From Bog-756 sp963845485 (GTDB taxonomy: Bacteria; Actinomycetota; Acidimicrobiia; Acidimicrobiales; RAAP-2): a DNA stretch of 64,000 nucleotides. Each line of letters begins with the position of its first letter. Position 1 is the first letter of the stretch. The translations under genes were made by a program, and so were the position numbers. Under the pieces are notes generated by a model, which was given only the letters and a program-made list of their open reading frames with translations, did not search any database and was not told where the DNA came from. The stretch covers positions 164,908-228,907 of the forward strand of contig CAWJSI010000006.1 in assembly GCA_963845485.1 (NCBI GenBank), in the 5' to 3' direction. Below are positions 14,472-23,269 of the stretch, piece by piece.

Positions 14472-15364
14472 GCGGTCCGAGTGTGGTTTCAGCCGAGCGC
14501 TTCATCGACGGGCTGGTGTTCGGTGAGTGCCCACGCTGGCACGAGGGCCGGCTCTGGTTCGTCGATTTCTACGACGGCACCGTCCAGTCGGCCGGGTCGG
14601 CGGGTGATGTCCGGGTGGAACTCGAGGTACCGGGCGAGCCGGCCGGACTCGGCTGGCTGCCCGACGGGCGCCTCGTGGTGGTGGCCCGCAAGCCGCGCAC
14701 CGTGCTCCGCCGGGAAGCGGACGGCAGGCTCGTCCACCACGGCGATCTCGGGCCGTTGGCCACCTTCCACGCCAACGACATGGTGGTCGACGCCGACGGA
14801 CGTGCCTATGTGGGCAACTTCGGCTTCGACCTCGACCGGTTGATCGAAGAACGCGGCCCTCGGGCCCTCTTCCTTCCCCCGGGGCCACCCACCGCCGTCC
14901 TCGTCCGGGTGGACCCGGACGGGTCGGCCCACCGGGCCGCCGACGACCTGGCCTTCCCCAACGGGGCGGTGATCACCCCCGACGGCCGTACCCTCATCGT
15001 GGCCGAGACCCTGGGGGGCCGGCTCACCGCCTTCGACATCGCCACCGACGGCACGCTCTCGGGGCGCCGGGAGTGGGCCGTCCTGCCGTGGTGTTCACCC
15101 GACGGTATCTGCCTCGATGCCGAGGGCCGGGTCTGGGTGGCCAACGCCCGGGAGTCCGAGTGCCTCCTCGTCGCCGAGGGCGGCGAGGTCGTCAGCCGGG
15201 TGACCACCACACAGAACTGCTTCGCCTGCATGCTGGGCGGCGAGGACCGACGCACCCTCTATCTCGTCACCGCGCCGACCAGTGTCGAGTCCGAGATCAG
15301 CGGGTTGCGGGCTGGGCGCATCGAGCAGGCCCGGGTCGAGGTGGGTGGGGCGGGGCGGCCCTGA
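14468..15364 (+). CDS. SMP-30/gluconolactonase-family lactonase
   Basis: A 298-residue six-bladed beta-propeller enzyme of the SMP-30/gluconolactonase family, which hydrolyses lactones with a bound divalent metal. Glu of GECPRWHEG near the start, the NDMVVDADGRAYVGNFGF segment and SPDGICLDAEGRVWVAN are the metal-site repeats. It overlaps the TetR stop by 4 nt. The substrate is not known; the ADC-like gene nearby hints at a small catabolic unit. Confidence 0.85.
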   Translation: MSGPSVVSAERFIDGLVFGECPRWHEGRLWFVDFYDGTVQSAGSAGDVRVELEVPGEPAGLGWLPDGRLVVVARKPRTVLRREADGRLVHHGDLGPLATFHANDMVVDADGRAYVGNFGFDLDRLIEERGPRALFLPPGPPTAVLVRVDPDGSAHRAADDLAFPNGAVITPDGRTLIVAETLGGRLTAFDIATDGTLSGRREWAVLPWCSPDGICLDAEGRVWVANARESECLLVAEGGEVVSRVTTTQNCFACMLGGEDRRTLYLVTAPTSVESEISGLRAGRIEQARVEVGGAGRP

Positions 15365-15413
15365 CCTTGGTTGCCGACCCGGTGGGCCGGTCCCGCGGTT
15401 CAGCGCGGTCGGA

Positions 15414-16616
15414 TCAGCGCAGCCGGGTCAATGACTTGCGGAGGCTGCGGACGCCCTGGCCGATCCGCTGCTCGTTCTCGATGAGGGCGAAGCGGACATG
15501 GTTGTCGCCTCCCGGACCGAAGCCGACCCCGGGCGAGGTGGCCACATCGGCCTCGGTGACCAGGTACTTGGAGAACTCGAGCGAGCCCATCTCGCGGTAG
15601 GGCTCGGGGATGGGGGCCCACACGAACATGGTGCCCCGGGGTGGGGTGATCTCCCAGCCGATCCGGTTGAGTCCGTCGCAGAGGGCGTCCCTCCGGGCCT
15701 GGTAGGTCTCGTTGATGATCTTGGGGTAGTCCGGTGCTTCGTTCATGGCCACGATGGCGGCGATCTGAATGGGCTGGAAGGTCCCGTAGTCGAGATAGCT
15801 CTTGAGCTTGGTCAGCGCCTGCACGATGGCGGCGTTGCCCACGAGGAATCCCACCCGCCAGCCGGCCATGGAGAACGACTTGGTCAGTGTGTAGAGCTCC
15901 ACAGCGACGTCCTTGGCCCCGGGCACCTGCAGGATGGACGGCGGCGTGTAGCCGTCGAAGGCGATGTCGGCGTAAGCGAAGTCGTGGACCAGGACGATCT
16001 CATGCTCTTTGGCGAACGCCACCAGCCGGGCCATGAAGGCCAGGTCGACACACTCGGTGGTGGGATTGTGCGGGAAGGACAGCACCACCACGCGGGGTTT
16101 GGGCCACGCCGACTCCCACGCCTCCATCAGGTTGTCGAAGAAGGCCTCGCCGGGACTGGCGCTGTTCTCCACACCCGGCGCATCGAGGCGCACGTGGCGG
16201 ACGTCGGCGCCGGCGAAGAGGGGTGCGTAGATGTGGATGGGATAGGAGGGCGAAGGCACGAGCGCGGTGTCGCCGGGGCCCACCAGTACCCACATCAGGT
16301 GACTCAGTCCCTCCTTGGCGCCGATGGTGGTGACGACCTCGGTGTCGGGGTCCAGCTCCACCTCGAACTTGCGCAGGTACAGGTCGGTGATGGCCTGGCG
16401 GATCTTCGGAATGCCCCGGCTGGCCGAGTAGCGGTGGTTGCGCGGGTTGCGACCGGCCTCGGCCAACTTCTCCACGGCCACGTCCGGTGACGGCAGGTCG
16501 GGGTTCCCGAACCCCATGTCGATGACGTCACGGCCACCGTGACGCCCGGCGTCCCGGAGCTCGTTGATGGTGGCGAAGACATAGGGCGGGAGGCTGTTGA
16601 TCCGGCGGAACTCCAT
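15414..16616 (-). CDS. AlaC-like aminotransferase (class I PLP)
   Basis: A 400-residue fold-type I aminotransferase, closest by eye to the AlaC/YfdZ alanine (glutamate-pyruvate) transaminases. PLP contacts visible are the HNPTTE motif, HDFAYADIAFD, and the Schiff-base Lys246 in LTKSFSMAGWRVG. The C-terminal domain with PRGTMFVWAPIP is complete. ATG at 16616 lies 6 nt after a TAGCCT box, so the mRNA is probably leaderless. It is convergent with the SMP-30 gene. Confidence 0.88.
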   Translation of the reverse strand: MEFRRINSLPPYVFATINELRDAGRHGGRDVIDMGFGNPDLPSPDVAVEKLAEAGRNPRNHRYSASRGIPKIRQAITDLYLRKFEVELDPDTEVVTTIGAKEGLSHLMWVLVGPGDTALVPSPSYPIHIYAPLFAGADVRHVRLDAPGVENSASPGEAFFDNLMEAWESAWPKPRVVVLSFPHNPTTECVDLAFMARLVAFAKEHEIVLVHDFAYADIAFDGYTPPSILQVPGAKDVAVELYTLTKSFSMAGWRVGFLVGNAAIVQALTKLKSYLDYGTFQPIQIAAIVAMNEAPDYPKIINETYQARRDALCDGLNRIGWEITPPRGTMFVWAPIPEPYREMGSLEFSKYLVTEADVATSPGVGFGPGGDNHVRFALIENEQRIGQGVRSLRKSLTRLR

Positions 16617-16622
16617 CGCCCA

Positions 16623-16628
16623 AGGCTA
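16623..16628 (-). promoter_or_regulatory. -10 box of leaderless aminotransferase mRNA
   Basis: On the minus strand TAGCCT, then 6 nt, then the ATG at 16616. Confidence 0.5.
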
Positions 16629-16684
16629 CTGCCGGGGCCCGGCGGGGCTGGACACCCCGGCCTGGCCCGACGACGGCTGGGCTC

Positions 16685-17386
16685 CTACTCCCGGTCACGC
16701 ACCGCCCGCGCCGCCTCGGCCACCACCTCGAGGGACTCGGGCCACGCGCACACCGCCCAGGTGGCCCCGGCCCGGGCCACGTCGGTGAGCCGCCGGGTGG
16801 CCTCTACGACCGTGTCGCCCACCGGGCCGCCCCACGTCACTTCGACACCACTGGTGGTCAGCTCGGCCACCCGGATCTCGTCACCCCCCCAGAGGTTCAC
16901 CGCCACCGAGAGGGTGCGGGCCAGCTCCACGGTCTTGGGCAGTCCCCCGCCGATCCAGACGGGGATGCCCTGGTCCCGCACCGAGGCGGCCACCGAGGCC
17001 AGTCGCACCCGTCGTTCCGAGGCAGGCTCGAAGGGGATCCCGTAGGCCTCGTTCTCGGCCCGGCTCAGACGGTCGCCCGTGCCGAGGCCGGCGATCAGCC
17101 GGCCCCCGCTCAGAGAGGCCACGCTCGACAGTACCTCCACCAGCACGTCGTCGGGCAGGAGCCCGATCCGGGCCACGAGCGGGCCGAGGGCGATGGTCGA
17201 GGTGGAGACGGCCAGGGCGCCGAGCAGCGGGGTGCTGGCGATGGCGGGGCGGCCGGGTTGGCCCATGGGCCAGAGATGATCGAAGCAGAACACCCCGTCG
17301 AGGCCGAGCGCTTCGGCCTCCCGGGCCGCGGCGATGGCTGAGTCGGACTCGTCCCGGAACTGGGGAAGGGTGATCCCTACCCGCAC
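16685..17386 (-). CDS. LLM-class (F420-dependent) oxidoreductase, short
   Basis: A 233-residue luciferase-like monooxygenase-family protein, probably using coenzyme F420. The N-terminus MRVGITLPQF, FCFDHLWPM and GRLIAGLGTGDRLSR are typical, but the protein is 50-100 residues shorter than usual and lacks much of the C-terminal barrel. No obvious frameshift explains this. It lies downstream of the SRPBCC gene (79 nt) on the same strand. Substrate unknown. Confidence 0.78.
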   Translation of the reverse strand: MRVGITLPQFRDESDSAIAAAREAEALGLDGVFCFDHLWPMGQPGRPAIASTPLLGALAVSTSTIALGPLVARIGLLPDDVLVEVLSSVASLSGGRLIAGLGTGDRLSRAENEAYGIPFEPASERRVRLASVAASVRDQGIPVWIGGGLPKTVELARTLSVAVNLWGGDEIRVAELTTSGVEVTWGGPVGDTVVEATRRLTDVARAGATWAVCAWPESLEVVAEAARAVRDRE

Positions 17387-17465
17387 CGGTGCACCCGGGA
17401 TGGAGCCCGTGTCGGTCCCGACACCGGCCGGCGCCGCGTCCGGAGCCCACCTCGGGGCCCGGGCG

Positions 17466-17909
17466 TCACGTCTTCGACTCGACCCGGGCCTTCAGCTCCC
17501 GCAGAGCGATCGACATGATGCGGCTCTGCGCCCGCATCTTGATGAATCCGGGTAGCGGCACCTTCATCTCCACCTCGAGATGGTACGTGACCTCGGTGCG
17601 CCCCTCGCCGTTGTCCACAAAGACGTAGCGGCCATCGAGCTTGGAGGTGATGTCGCCGCGCGTCTGCACCCAGGAGAGCACCCCGGGGGCCTCGCTGTAG
17701 TCGTAGGCCAGGGTGTAGCTGGTGCTGCGACCGAAGGCCGCAGCCCGGAAGGTGACGAGCTCGGGGCGACCATCGTCGTCGCGGGACTCGATGGTCACCT
17801 CTTTGATGTCCGAGGCCCACTGCGGGTACGCCTCGATGTCGGAGCTGACCTCGAAGCAGCGTGCCGGCGTGGCCGACACCACCATGCGCTCGGTGGCTTG
17901 TTCCGCCAC
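17466..17909 (-). CDS. SRPBCC (polyketide cyclase/START-like) protein
   Basis: A 147-residue single-domain protein of the SRPBCC superfamily, whose helix-grip fold has a deep hydrophobic ligand pocket. The pattern ATERMVVSATPARCFEV and YPQWASDIKEVTI matches the polyketide cyclase/dehydrase branch. GTG at 17909 is chosen because GAGGAGG lies 7 nt upstream. It starts 56 nt after the mannosyltransferase stop on the same strand. Many actinobacterial members are lipid carriers or unknown. Confidence 0.82.
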   Translation of the reverse strand: MAEQATERMVVSATPARCFEVSSDIEAYPQWASDIKEVTIESRDDDGRPELVTFRAAAFGRSTSYTLAYDYSEAPGVLSWVQTRGDITSKLDGRYVFVDNGEGRTEVTYHLEVEMKVPLPGFIKMRAQSRIMSIALRELKARVESKT

Positions 17910-17965
17910 GATCAGCCCTCCTCTTCGATCGGTCTGCCGGCCGGGCAACCTGGCCGGGCGGTCCT

Positions 17966-19108
17966 TCAGCCTTCCACGTCAGCCAACGCCGCGGCCAGCC
18001 TAGGGGCGAGTTTGTCATAGTCGAAGGATGCCTCGGCCCGCTGCCGGGAACCCGTGCCCATGGCCAGGCGCAGCTCCTTGTCACCGAGGAGGTCGCCGAT
18101 GGCCCTGGCCGCCGCGCCGGCGTCGGTGGGTCGTCGGACCACCGTGCCGGTGATGCCCGTGACTACCGCCTCGCCGGCGCCGCCCGAGCGCCCGGCCACC
18201 TGGGGAACACCGGCGGCCGCCGCCTCGAGGAAGACGATGCCGAATCCCTCTTGTTCGAGGCCCAGCCATCGGTTACGGCACAGCATGACGAAGACGTCGG
18301 CCGCCCCGACGAGCCGGGGGAGGTCGGCGTCGGACACCCCACCGAGGAGCCGGACCGGGGCCGAGTATTCGGCGACGCGGCCGGCCAGGCGGTCCGCGTC
18401 CCGACCCCGTCCGGCGATGGCCACGATCAGATCGGGGTGGTCGGACCGGAGCCGCACGGCGGCGTCGATGAGTACGTCCATGCCCTTGCGGGGCACCAGC
18501 CGACTGACGCTGACCACCAGGGGACCTTCGGCCGGCAGGTCGAGGTCGGCGCGGGCCTCGGCCCGCTCGTTCGGGGTCATGGGGACGAAGCGGGCGAGGT
18601 CGACCCCCGGCGGGATCTCGACCACCGGTGGCATCCCGCCGCGACGGAGGGTGCGTGCCGCCTCGGCGGCGGGATAGCCACCGGCCGAGATGGCCAGCAC
18701 GCTGTGGCGGAGCACGTGGGCCACCATCTGGTGGGTGGCCGGCAGCCGCCCGGGGATGGCCACCTCGGCTCCGTGGAGCAGGACGGCGTAGGGGATGCCG
18801 AGTCGGGGTCCGAGCAGGCCGAGGGGGAAGACCGGATCGAGCACCACCAGTCCGGCCCCGGAACGCCGGGCGGTCTCCCGGATGCGCCGGGCCAGGCCCG
18901 GGGTGGGGGCGAGCACCCGGCTCGGGACCCGCTCGATGCGGATGCCGCGCTCGGCCTGGGCCCGGTCGAAGGCAGCCGCGTCGGGGTGGGAGCGGGCGGT
19001 GAGGACGACGAAGGAGTCGGGGTCCATGCGGGACCAGAGCTCCCACAGGTAGGCCTGGATCCCACCCACCTTGGGCGGGAAGTCGTTGGTGACGAGCAGG
19101 TGGGTCAC
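17966..19108 (-). CDS. GT4 glycosyltransferase, PimB-like mannosyltransferase
   Basis: A 380-residue GT-B glycosyltransferase of family GT4. The N-terminal NDFPPKVGGIQAYLWEL loop binds the acceptor phosphate region, VSRLVPRKGMDVLIDA starts the nucleotide-sugar domain, and EQEGFGIVFLEAAAAG is the EX7E catalytic motif. It resembles mycobacterial PimB, which adds the second mannose to phosphatidylinositol mannosides at the cytoplasmic face of the membrane; exact specificity is inferred. Its GTG overlaps the queG stop (GTGA), so the two are co-translated. Confidence 0.82.
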   Translation of the reverse strand: MTHLLVTNDFPPKVGGIQAYLWELWSRMDPDSFVVLTARSHPDAAAFDRAQAERGIRIERVPSRVLAPTPGLARRIRETARRSGAGLVVLDPVFPLGLLGPRLGIPYAVLLHGAEVAIPGRLPATHQMVAHVLRHSVLAISAGGYPAAEAARTLRRGGMPPVVEIPPGVDLARFVPMTPNERAEARADLDLPAEGPLVVSVSRLVPRKGMDVLIDAAVRLRSDHPDLIVAIAGRGRDADRLAGRVAEYSAPVRLLGGVSDADLPRLVGAADVFVMLCRNRWLGLEQEGFGIVFLEAAAAGVPQVAGRSGGAGEAVVTGITGTVVRRPTDAGAAARAIGDLLGDKELRLAMGTGSRQRAEASFDYDKLAPRLAAALADVEG

Positions 19109-20196
19109 GAGGCGAGTGGGATCAGGTCGTCCCGCCCCAGGCGACGGGCCGCCCACTGGGCGTGCTCAGCGAGCAGGGGGTCGTCGGCTGTGATCCACCG
19201 CACCAGGACGCGTGCGGTGTCGGCCTGTCGCCCGTCTCCCACGTTGCCCAGGGCCACGAGGGCGTTGCGTCGGAGGTAGCGCGGATCACGCTCGGCCACG
19301 TACCACCGGCCGTGCGCTTCCATCAGCTCCTCGTCAGAGGCCTCGAGGAGATCGAGGAGGTCCACCCCGGCGGGGCCGGCTGTCGGCGGTGGGTCCCGAC
19401 GGTCGGCCACCTTGTTTATCGGGCAGACCTGCTGACACTCGTCACAGCCGTAGATGCGGTCCCCGAGTGCGGCCCGATGGGCCTCGGGGAACGGGCCGGG
19501 AGCCTGCACCAGCCAGGCCAGACATCTGCGGGCGTCGACGACCCCGGGGGTCTCGAGGGCGCCGGTGGGACAGGCGCTCATGCAGCGGGTGCAGGTTCCA
19601 CATCCGTCGGCGTGGGGTCGAGGCGGGCCCGAGAGGGTCGGGGTGAGCGGCGCGTCGGTGACCACGGATCCCAGCACGAACCAGGATCCCGCGCCCGGCA
19701 CGAGTAGGAGGGAGTTCTTCCCGAACCATCCGATCCCGGCACGGTGAGCGGCGGCCCGGTCCACGAGGGCGTTGTCGTCACAGACCACCGTGGCCCGCCA
19801 CCCCATGGCGCGCAGGTGGGCGGCTACGGGAGCCAGCGCATTCCGGAGTTCGGCGTAGTGGTCGGTTCGGGCGTAGCGTGCCACCCGGCCCTGGGGCCGT
19901 CCTGCTGTCCGGTCCGTGGGCTCGGCGAGGGTGTCACAGTCCGACTCGGGGCTGTCACGCTGGCGATAGCTCCAAGCCCCGACGACCAACGACCGGGCCC
20001 CGGGCAGGATTCGGTTCGGGTCGGTCGAACGCTCCGGATTGCGGTAGGTGAACTGCATGGTGGCGTGAAGACCCGCCTGCCGGCGGTCGAGCAGATCCTG
20101 ACGGGTCGACTCGAAGACCTCGGCGGTGGCGATGCCGACCGTGTGCAGCCCGGCCGTCCGGCCCATGGCCACCACCGCCTCGCTCAGAGCGAGCAT
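19105..20196 (-). CDS. queG: Epoxyqueuosine reductase
   Basis: A 363-residue cobalamin and iron-sulfur enzyme that reduces epoxyqueuosine to queuosine in tRNA. MQFTYRNPERSTDP near residue 47 and Asp140 in VVCDDNALVDRAAA match the cobalamin/substrate site. Two 4Fe-4S clusters are visible: Cys199, 202, 205, 209 and Cys251, 254, 258 with Cys225. A HEAT-like C-terminal region follows. ATG at 20196 fits the family N-terminus and has GAGG 5 nt upstream; GTG at 20265 is possible. Together with NrdJ it points to B12 availability. No other queuosine genes are here. Confidence 0.92.
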   Translation of the reverse strand: MLALSEAVVAMGRTAGLHTVGIATAEVFESTRQDLLDRRQAGLHATMQFTYRNPERSTDPNRILPGARSLVVGAWSYRQRDSPESDCDTLAEPTDRTAGRPQGRVARYARTDHYAELRNALAPVAAHLRAMGWRATVVCDDNALVDRAAAHRAGIGWFGKNSLLLVPGAGSWFVLGSVVTDAPLTPTLSGPPRPHADGCGTCTRCMSACPTGALETPGVVDARRCLAWLVQAPGPFPEAHRAALGDRIYGCDECQQVCPINKVADRRDPPPTAGPAGVDLLDLLEASDEELMEAHGRWYVAERDPRYLRRNALVALGNVGDGRQADTARVLVRWITADDPLLAEHAQWAARRLGRDDLIPLAS

Positions 20197-20314
20197 TTCG
20201 CCCTCGGGAATGGTCGGCGAGCTGGACCCTGTGGTGGATGCAGAGGAGAGCGCGGCTCGGGACACGCCCCAATCGTCGCACGAGCCGGGTCCGCTCGGAG
20301 GGCCAGCCCCGAGG

Positions 20315-20575
20315 TCAGCCCACGTCCCGGTCATGACGCACACCGGGCACCAACCCGGCCTGGGCCAGGAGCCGGACCGCTCGGGCTTCTTCCACATCCA
20401 CGACGACAGCGTCGTCAGGCTGGCGGTCGACGATGAACGAGACCACGCAGTCGTCACACACCGAGGTGTGCTGATGCCTGCAGTCTGCGCAGTCGATGGT
20501 GAACGATTCCGGTGGCACGACGCCGAGCCGCTGCTTGACGCTGGGCGGTGCGATGGGAACAGCGGCGAACGGCAT
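20315..20575 (-). CDS. Small zinc-ribbon-like protein
   Basis: An 86-residue protein with CADC (Cys29, Cys32) and CDDC (Cys40, Cys43) knuckles around HQHTSV, a probable zinc site. The following VVSFIVDRQ segment and acidic tail are seen in small conserved actinobacterial proteins, but I cannot give a function. ATG at 20575 is chosen because GGAG lies 8 nt upstream. It lies upstream of queG on the same strand. Confidence 0.65.
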   Translation of the reverse strand: MPFAAVPIAPPSVKQRLGVVPPESFTIDCADCRHQHTSVCDDCVVSFIVDRQPDDAVVVDVEEARAVRLLAQAGLVPGVRHDRDVG

Positions 20576-20695
20576 GGCGCGGTCTCCTGGGGTCGGGATG
20601 GTTTCCATGACACGGCCATCATGGACCCGGGGTGTGACACTCCGACCAGGGCGAGGCCACCGACCGACTCTCCGTCCGCCCGGCGAGGGCGCGGC

Positions 20696-21616
20696 TCAGT
20701 AGCCGGCGTCGGGGTCGACCAGTCCCACTAGCTCCTCGCCCGCGGCGAAGTGGGACACATTGGTGCGGATCCGCTCCGCCAGCAGGGGCATGATCATCTC
20801 GATGGTGTCGGCCGTATGGGGGGTGATGATGCAGTTGGGCAGCTCCCAGAGGGCGTGCCCGTCGGGTAGGGGCTCCGGATCGGTGACATCGAGGGCCGCA
20901 CCGGCGATCGATCCGGATCCGAGCGCAGCCACGAGGGCGTCGGTGTCCACGTGGGGTCCCCGGGCCACGTTGACCAGCCAGGCCGTCTCATCCATGAGCT
21001 CGAGCTGTCGGGCGCCGATGATCCCGGTGGTCGCCGGGGTGAGGGCGAGCGCCAGGTAGACGACCAGGGAACCCGGGAGCACCTCGTCGAGCGCCTCCAC
21101 CGACACGGTCCTCGCCGCCCCCGGCATGGGGTCGGCCTTCCGACGGACCACCGTGGCCTCCACCCGGAACGGCGAAAGCTGCTCCAAGAGCATGGAGGTG
21201 ATCCCCCCGCCCCCGAGGATGGTCACCTTCTGGTCGTAGAGGCTGGTGCCGGCGGCCTTGCCCCAGGTACGCGCCTCGATCCGGGTGCGCAGATGACGGA
21301 GCCCGGCGAGGGACAGGGCGAGCGCGTGCTCGGCCACCGGTTCGGCGTAGGAGCCCTTGGCACACGTCCAGATGTGGTCGTGATCGATGAGCCCGAAGGC
21401 CAGCACCTTCTCCACGCCGGCGAAGGGAAGCTGCACCCATCGCACCGACGGGGCCGCCTGCACCTGATCGGCCAGACCCTGGACGTCGGCCGGATCCAGC
21501 CAGACCAGGGCGTCGGGCTCCTCGCCGATGTCGACCAGGGTGCCACCGCCGGCGGCAACGGCCTCAGTGGCGAACGAGGCGTGCTGGGGGCCGACGGCGA
21601 TGCGGGGGACGGACAT
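20696..21616 (-). CDS. D-2-hydroxyacid dehydrogenase family protein
   Basis: A 306-residue NAD(P)-dependent dehydrogenase of the D-isomer hydroxyacid family. The catalytic triad is visible: Arg in NVARGPHVD, Glu in DPEPLPDG, and His in ITPHTADT. The nucleotide motif is VTILGGGGITSML, with GGGGI in place of the strict GxGxxG. Substrate unknown. ATG at 21616 lies 6 nt after a TACTCT box. Confidence 0.85.
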   Translation of the reverse strand: MSVPRIAVGPQHASFATEAVAAGGGTLVDIGEEPDALVWLDPADVQGLADQVQAAPSVRWVQLPFAGVEKVLAFGLIDHDHIWTCAKGSYAEPVAEHALALSLAGLRHLRTRIEARTWGKAAGTSLYDQKVTILGGGGITSMLLEQLSPFRVEATVVRRKADPMPGAARTVSVEALDEVLPGSLVVYLALALTPATTGIIGARQLELMDETAWLVNVARGPHVDTDALVAALGSGSIAGAALDVTDPEPLPDGHALWELPNCIITPHTADTIEMIMPLLAERIRTNVSHFAAGEELVGLVDPDAGY

Positions 21617-21622
21617 GGGCAA

Positions 21623-21628
21623 AGAGTA
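21623..21628 (-). promoter_or_regulatory. -10 box of leaderless dehydrogenase mRNA
   Basis: On the minus strand TACTCT, then 6 nt, then the ATG at 21616. Confidence 0.5.
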
Positions 21629-21730
21629 GCGACCCGGTCAACGGCCCGAGCGCCCGCCGTGGGGGCTGCCGATTTGATTCAATGGGGCACCGGTGGCTGC
21701 CCGCCGGGCGGCCGGACCATGGGGGGACCG

Positions 21731-23269
21731 ATGATCGTCGAATTCAACGTCCGTGACTTCCTGGATCGGGCCGAGCGGGCCTATCCGGAGCGGATCGGCC
21801 TCATCGACGAGCCGGATCAGCCGGCCGAACCCTGGGAACCTCTCACCTTCGCCGAGCTGGCGGCGCGGGCACGCGCCCAGGCGGCCGGCCTCGACCGACT
21901 GGGCGTGGGGCGGGGCGAACGGGTGGCCATCGTGTCCCACAATTCTTCCCGCCTGCTGACCTCGTTCTTCGGGGTCTGTGGGTGGGGCCGGATCCTCGTG
22001 CCGGTCAACTTCCGCCTGGCCAGAGCCGAGATCGAGTACATCGTCGGCCACTCCGGGGCCACGGTGCTCATGGTCGACCCCGAGCTCGAGGAGTCCCTGG
22101 CGGGCATCGACGTGAACCACCGCTTCGTACTCGGGGCGGACTCCGACCCTGAGCTGTTCCCGGCCGAGGCGGATCCACCCGAGGAGTGGACGACCGACGA
22201 GAACGCCACCGCCACCGTCAACTACACCTCGGGAACCACGGCCCGACCGAAGGGGGTCCAGCTGACCCACCGGAACTGCTGGGTCAACGCCTCCCTCTTC
22301 GGCTGGCATATGGGCCTGTCCGACCGGGACGTCTACCTCCACACCCTGCCGATGTTCCACGCCAACGGATGGGGCATGCCGTGGGCCACCACCGCCATGG
22401 CCTGTCCCCAGGTGGCCCTGCGCAAGGTGGACGGCCCCGAGATCCTGCGACGGGTGGCCGAGCACGGGGTCACCCTCATGTGCGCGGCGCCCGCCGTGGT
22501 GGCGGCGGTGCTCGACGCCGTACCGGACTGGGAGGGACCGATCCCCGGGGAGGGTCGCACCCGCATCGTGGTGGCCGGGGCCCCGCCCCCCAGCCGGACC
22601 ATCGAGCGGGTCCAGAGCGAGCTCGGCTGGGAGTTCAACCAGATCTACGGACTCACCGAGACCTCCCCCCTCCTCACCATCAACCGGCACCGGGCCGAAT
22701 GGGACGAGCACGACGGCGGCCAGCGGGCCCGCAAGCTGATGCGGGCCGGTGCGCCCGCGGTGGGAACGGCGATGACCGTGGACGAGCACGGGGAGGTCCT
22801 GGTGCGCAGCAACACCGTGATGGACGGGTACTGGAACCAACCGGCCGAGACCGAGGCCGCCCTCGCCGGGGGCTGGTTCCACACGGGTGACGGTGGCCTC
22901 ATCGACGAGGAAGGCCACCTGAGCATCCTGGACCGGAAGAAGGACGTCATCATCACCGGAGGAGAGAACGTGTCGTCCATCGAGGTGGAAGACGCCGTGT
23001 TCTCCTTAGATGGTGTGGCCGAGGTGGCGGTCATCGGCGTTCCCGACGACCGGTGGGGTGAGATGGTCATCGCCCTGGTGGTGGCGGCAGAGGGCTCGAC
23101 ATTGACCGAGGACGACGTCATCGCCCACTGCCGGACCAGCCTGGCCGGCTACAAGTGCCCGAAACGGGTCGAGCTCCGCGATGAGCTCCCCCGCACGGCC
23201 ACCGGCAAACTCCAGAAGTTCCGGCTCCGCGCTCCTTACTGGGAGGGGCGGGACCGCCAGATCAACTGA
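21731..23269 (+). CDS. Acyl-CoA synthetase (AMP-binding, long-chain type)
   Basis: A 512-residue adenylate-forming ligase that activates a carboxylic acid with ATP and CoA. YTSGTTARPKGV (165-176) is the phosphate loop, IYGLTETSPLL the A5 motif, and HTGDGGLIDEEG with DRKKDVIITGGENVSS the hinge region; PRTATGKLQK carries the catalytic Lys. The closest pattern is the fatty-acyl or medium-chain ligases of actinobacteria. ATG at 21731 has a GGGGGG tract just upstream. Its end overlaps the convergent hydrolase stop by 8 nt. Confidence 0.9.
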   Translation: MIVEFNVRDFLDRAERAYPERIGLIDEPDQPAEPWEPLTFAELAARARAQAAGLDRLGVGRGERVAIVSHNSSRLLTSFFGVCGWGRILVPVNFRLARAEIEYIVGHSGATVLMVDPELEESLAGIDVNHRFVLGADSDPELFPAEADPPEEWTTDENATATVNYTSGTTARPKGVQLTHRNCWVNASLFGWHMGLSDRDVYLHTLPMFHANGWGMPWATTAMACPQVALRKVDGPEILRRVAEHGVTLMCAAPAVVAAVLDAVPDWEGPIPGEGRTRIVVAGAPPPSRTIERVQSELGWEFNQIYGLTETSPLLTINRHRAEWDEHDGGQRARKLMRAGAPAVGTAMTVDEHGEVLVRSNTVMDGYWNQPAETEAALAGGWFHTGDGGLIDEEGHLSILDRKKDVIITGGENVSSIEVEDAVFSLDGVAEVAVIGVPDDRWGEMVIALVVAAEGSTLTEDDVIAHCRTSLAGYKCPKRVELRDELPRTATGKLQKFRLRAPYWEGRDRQIN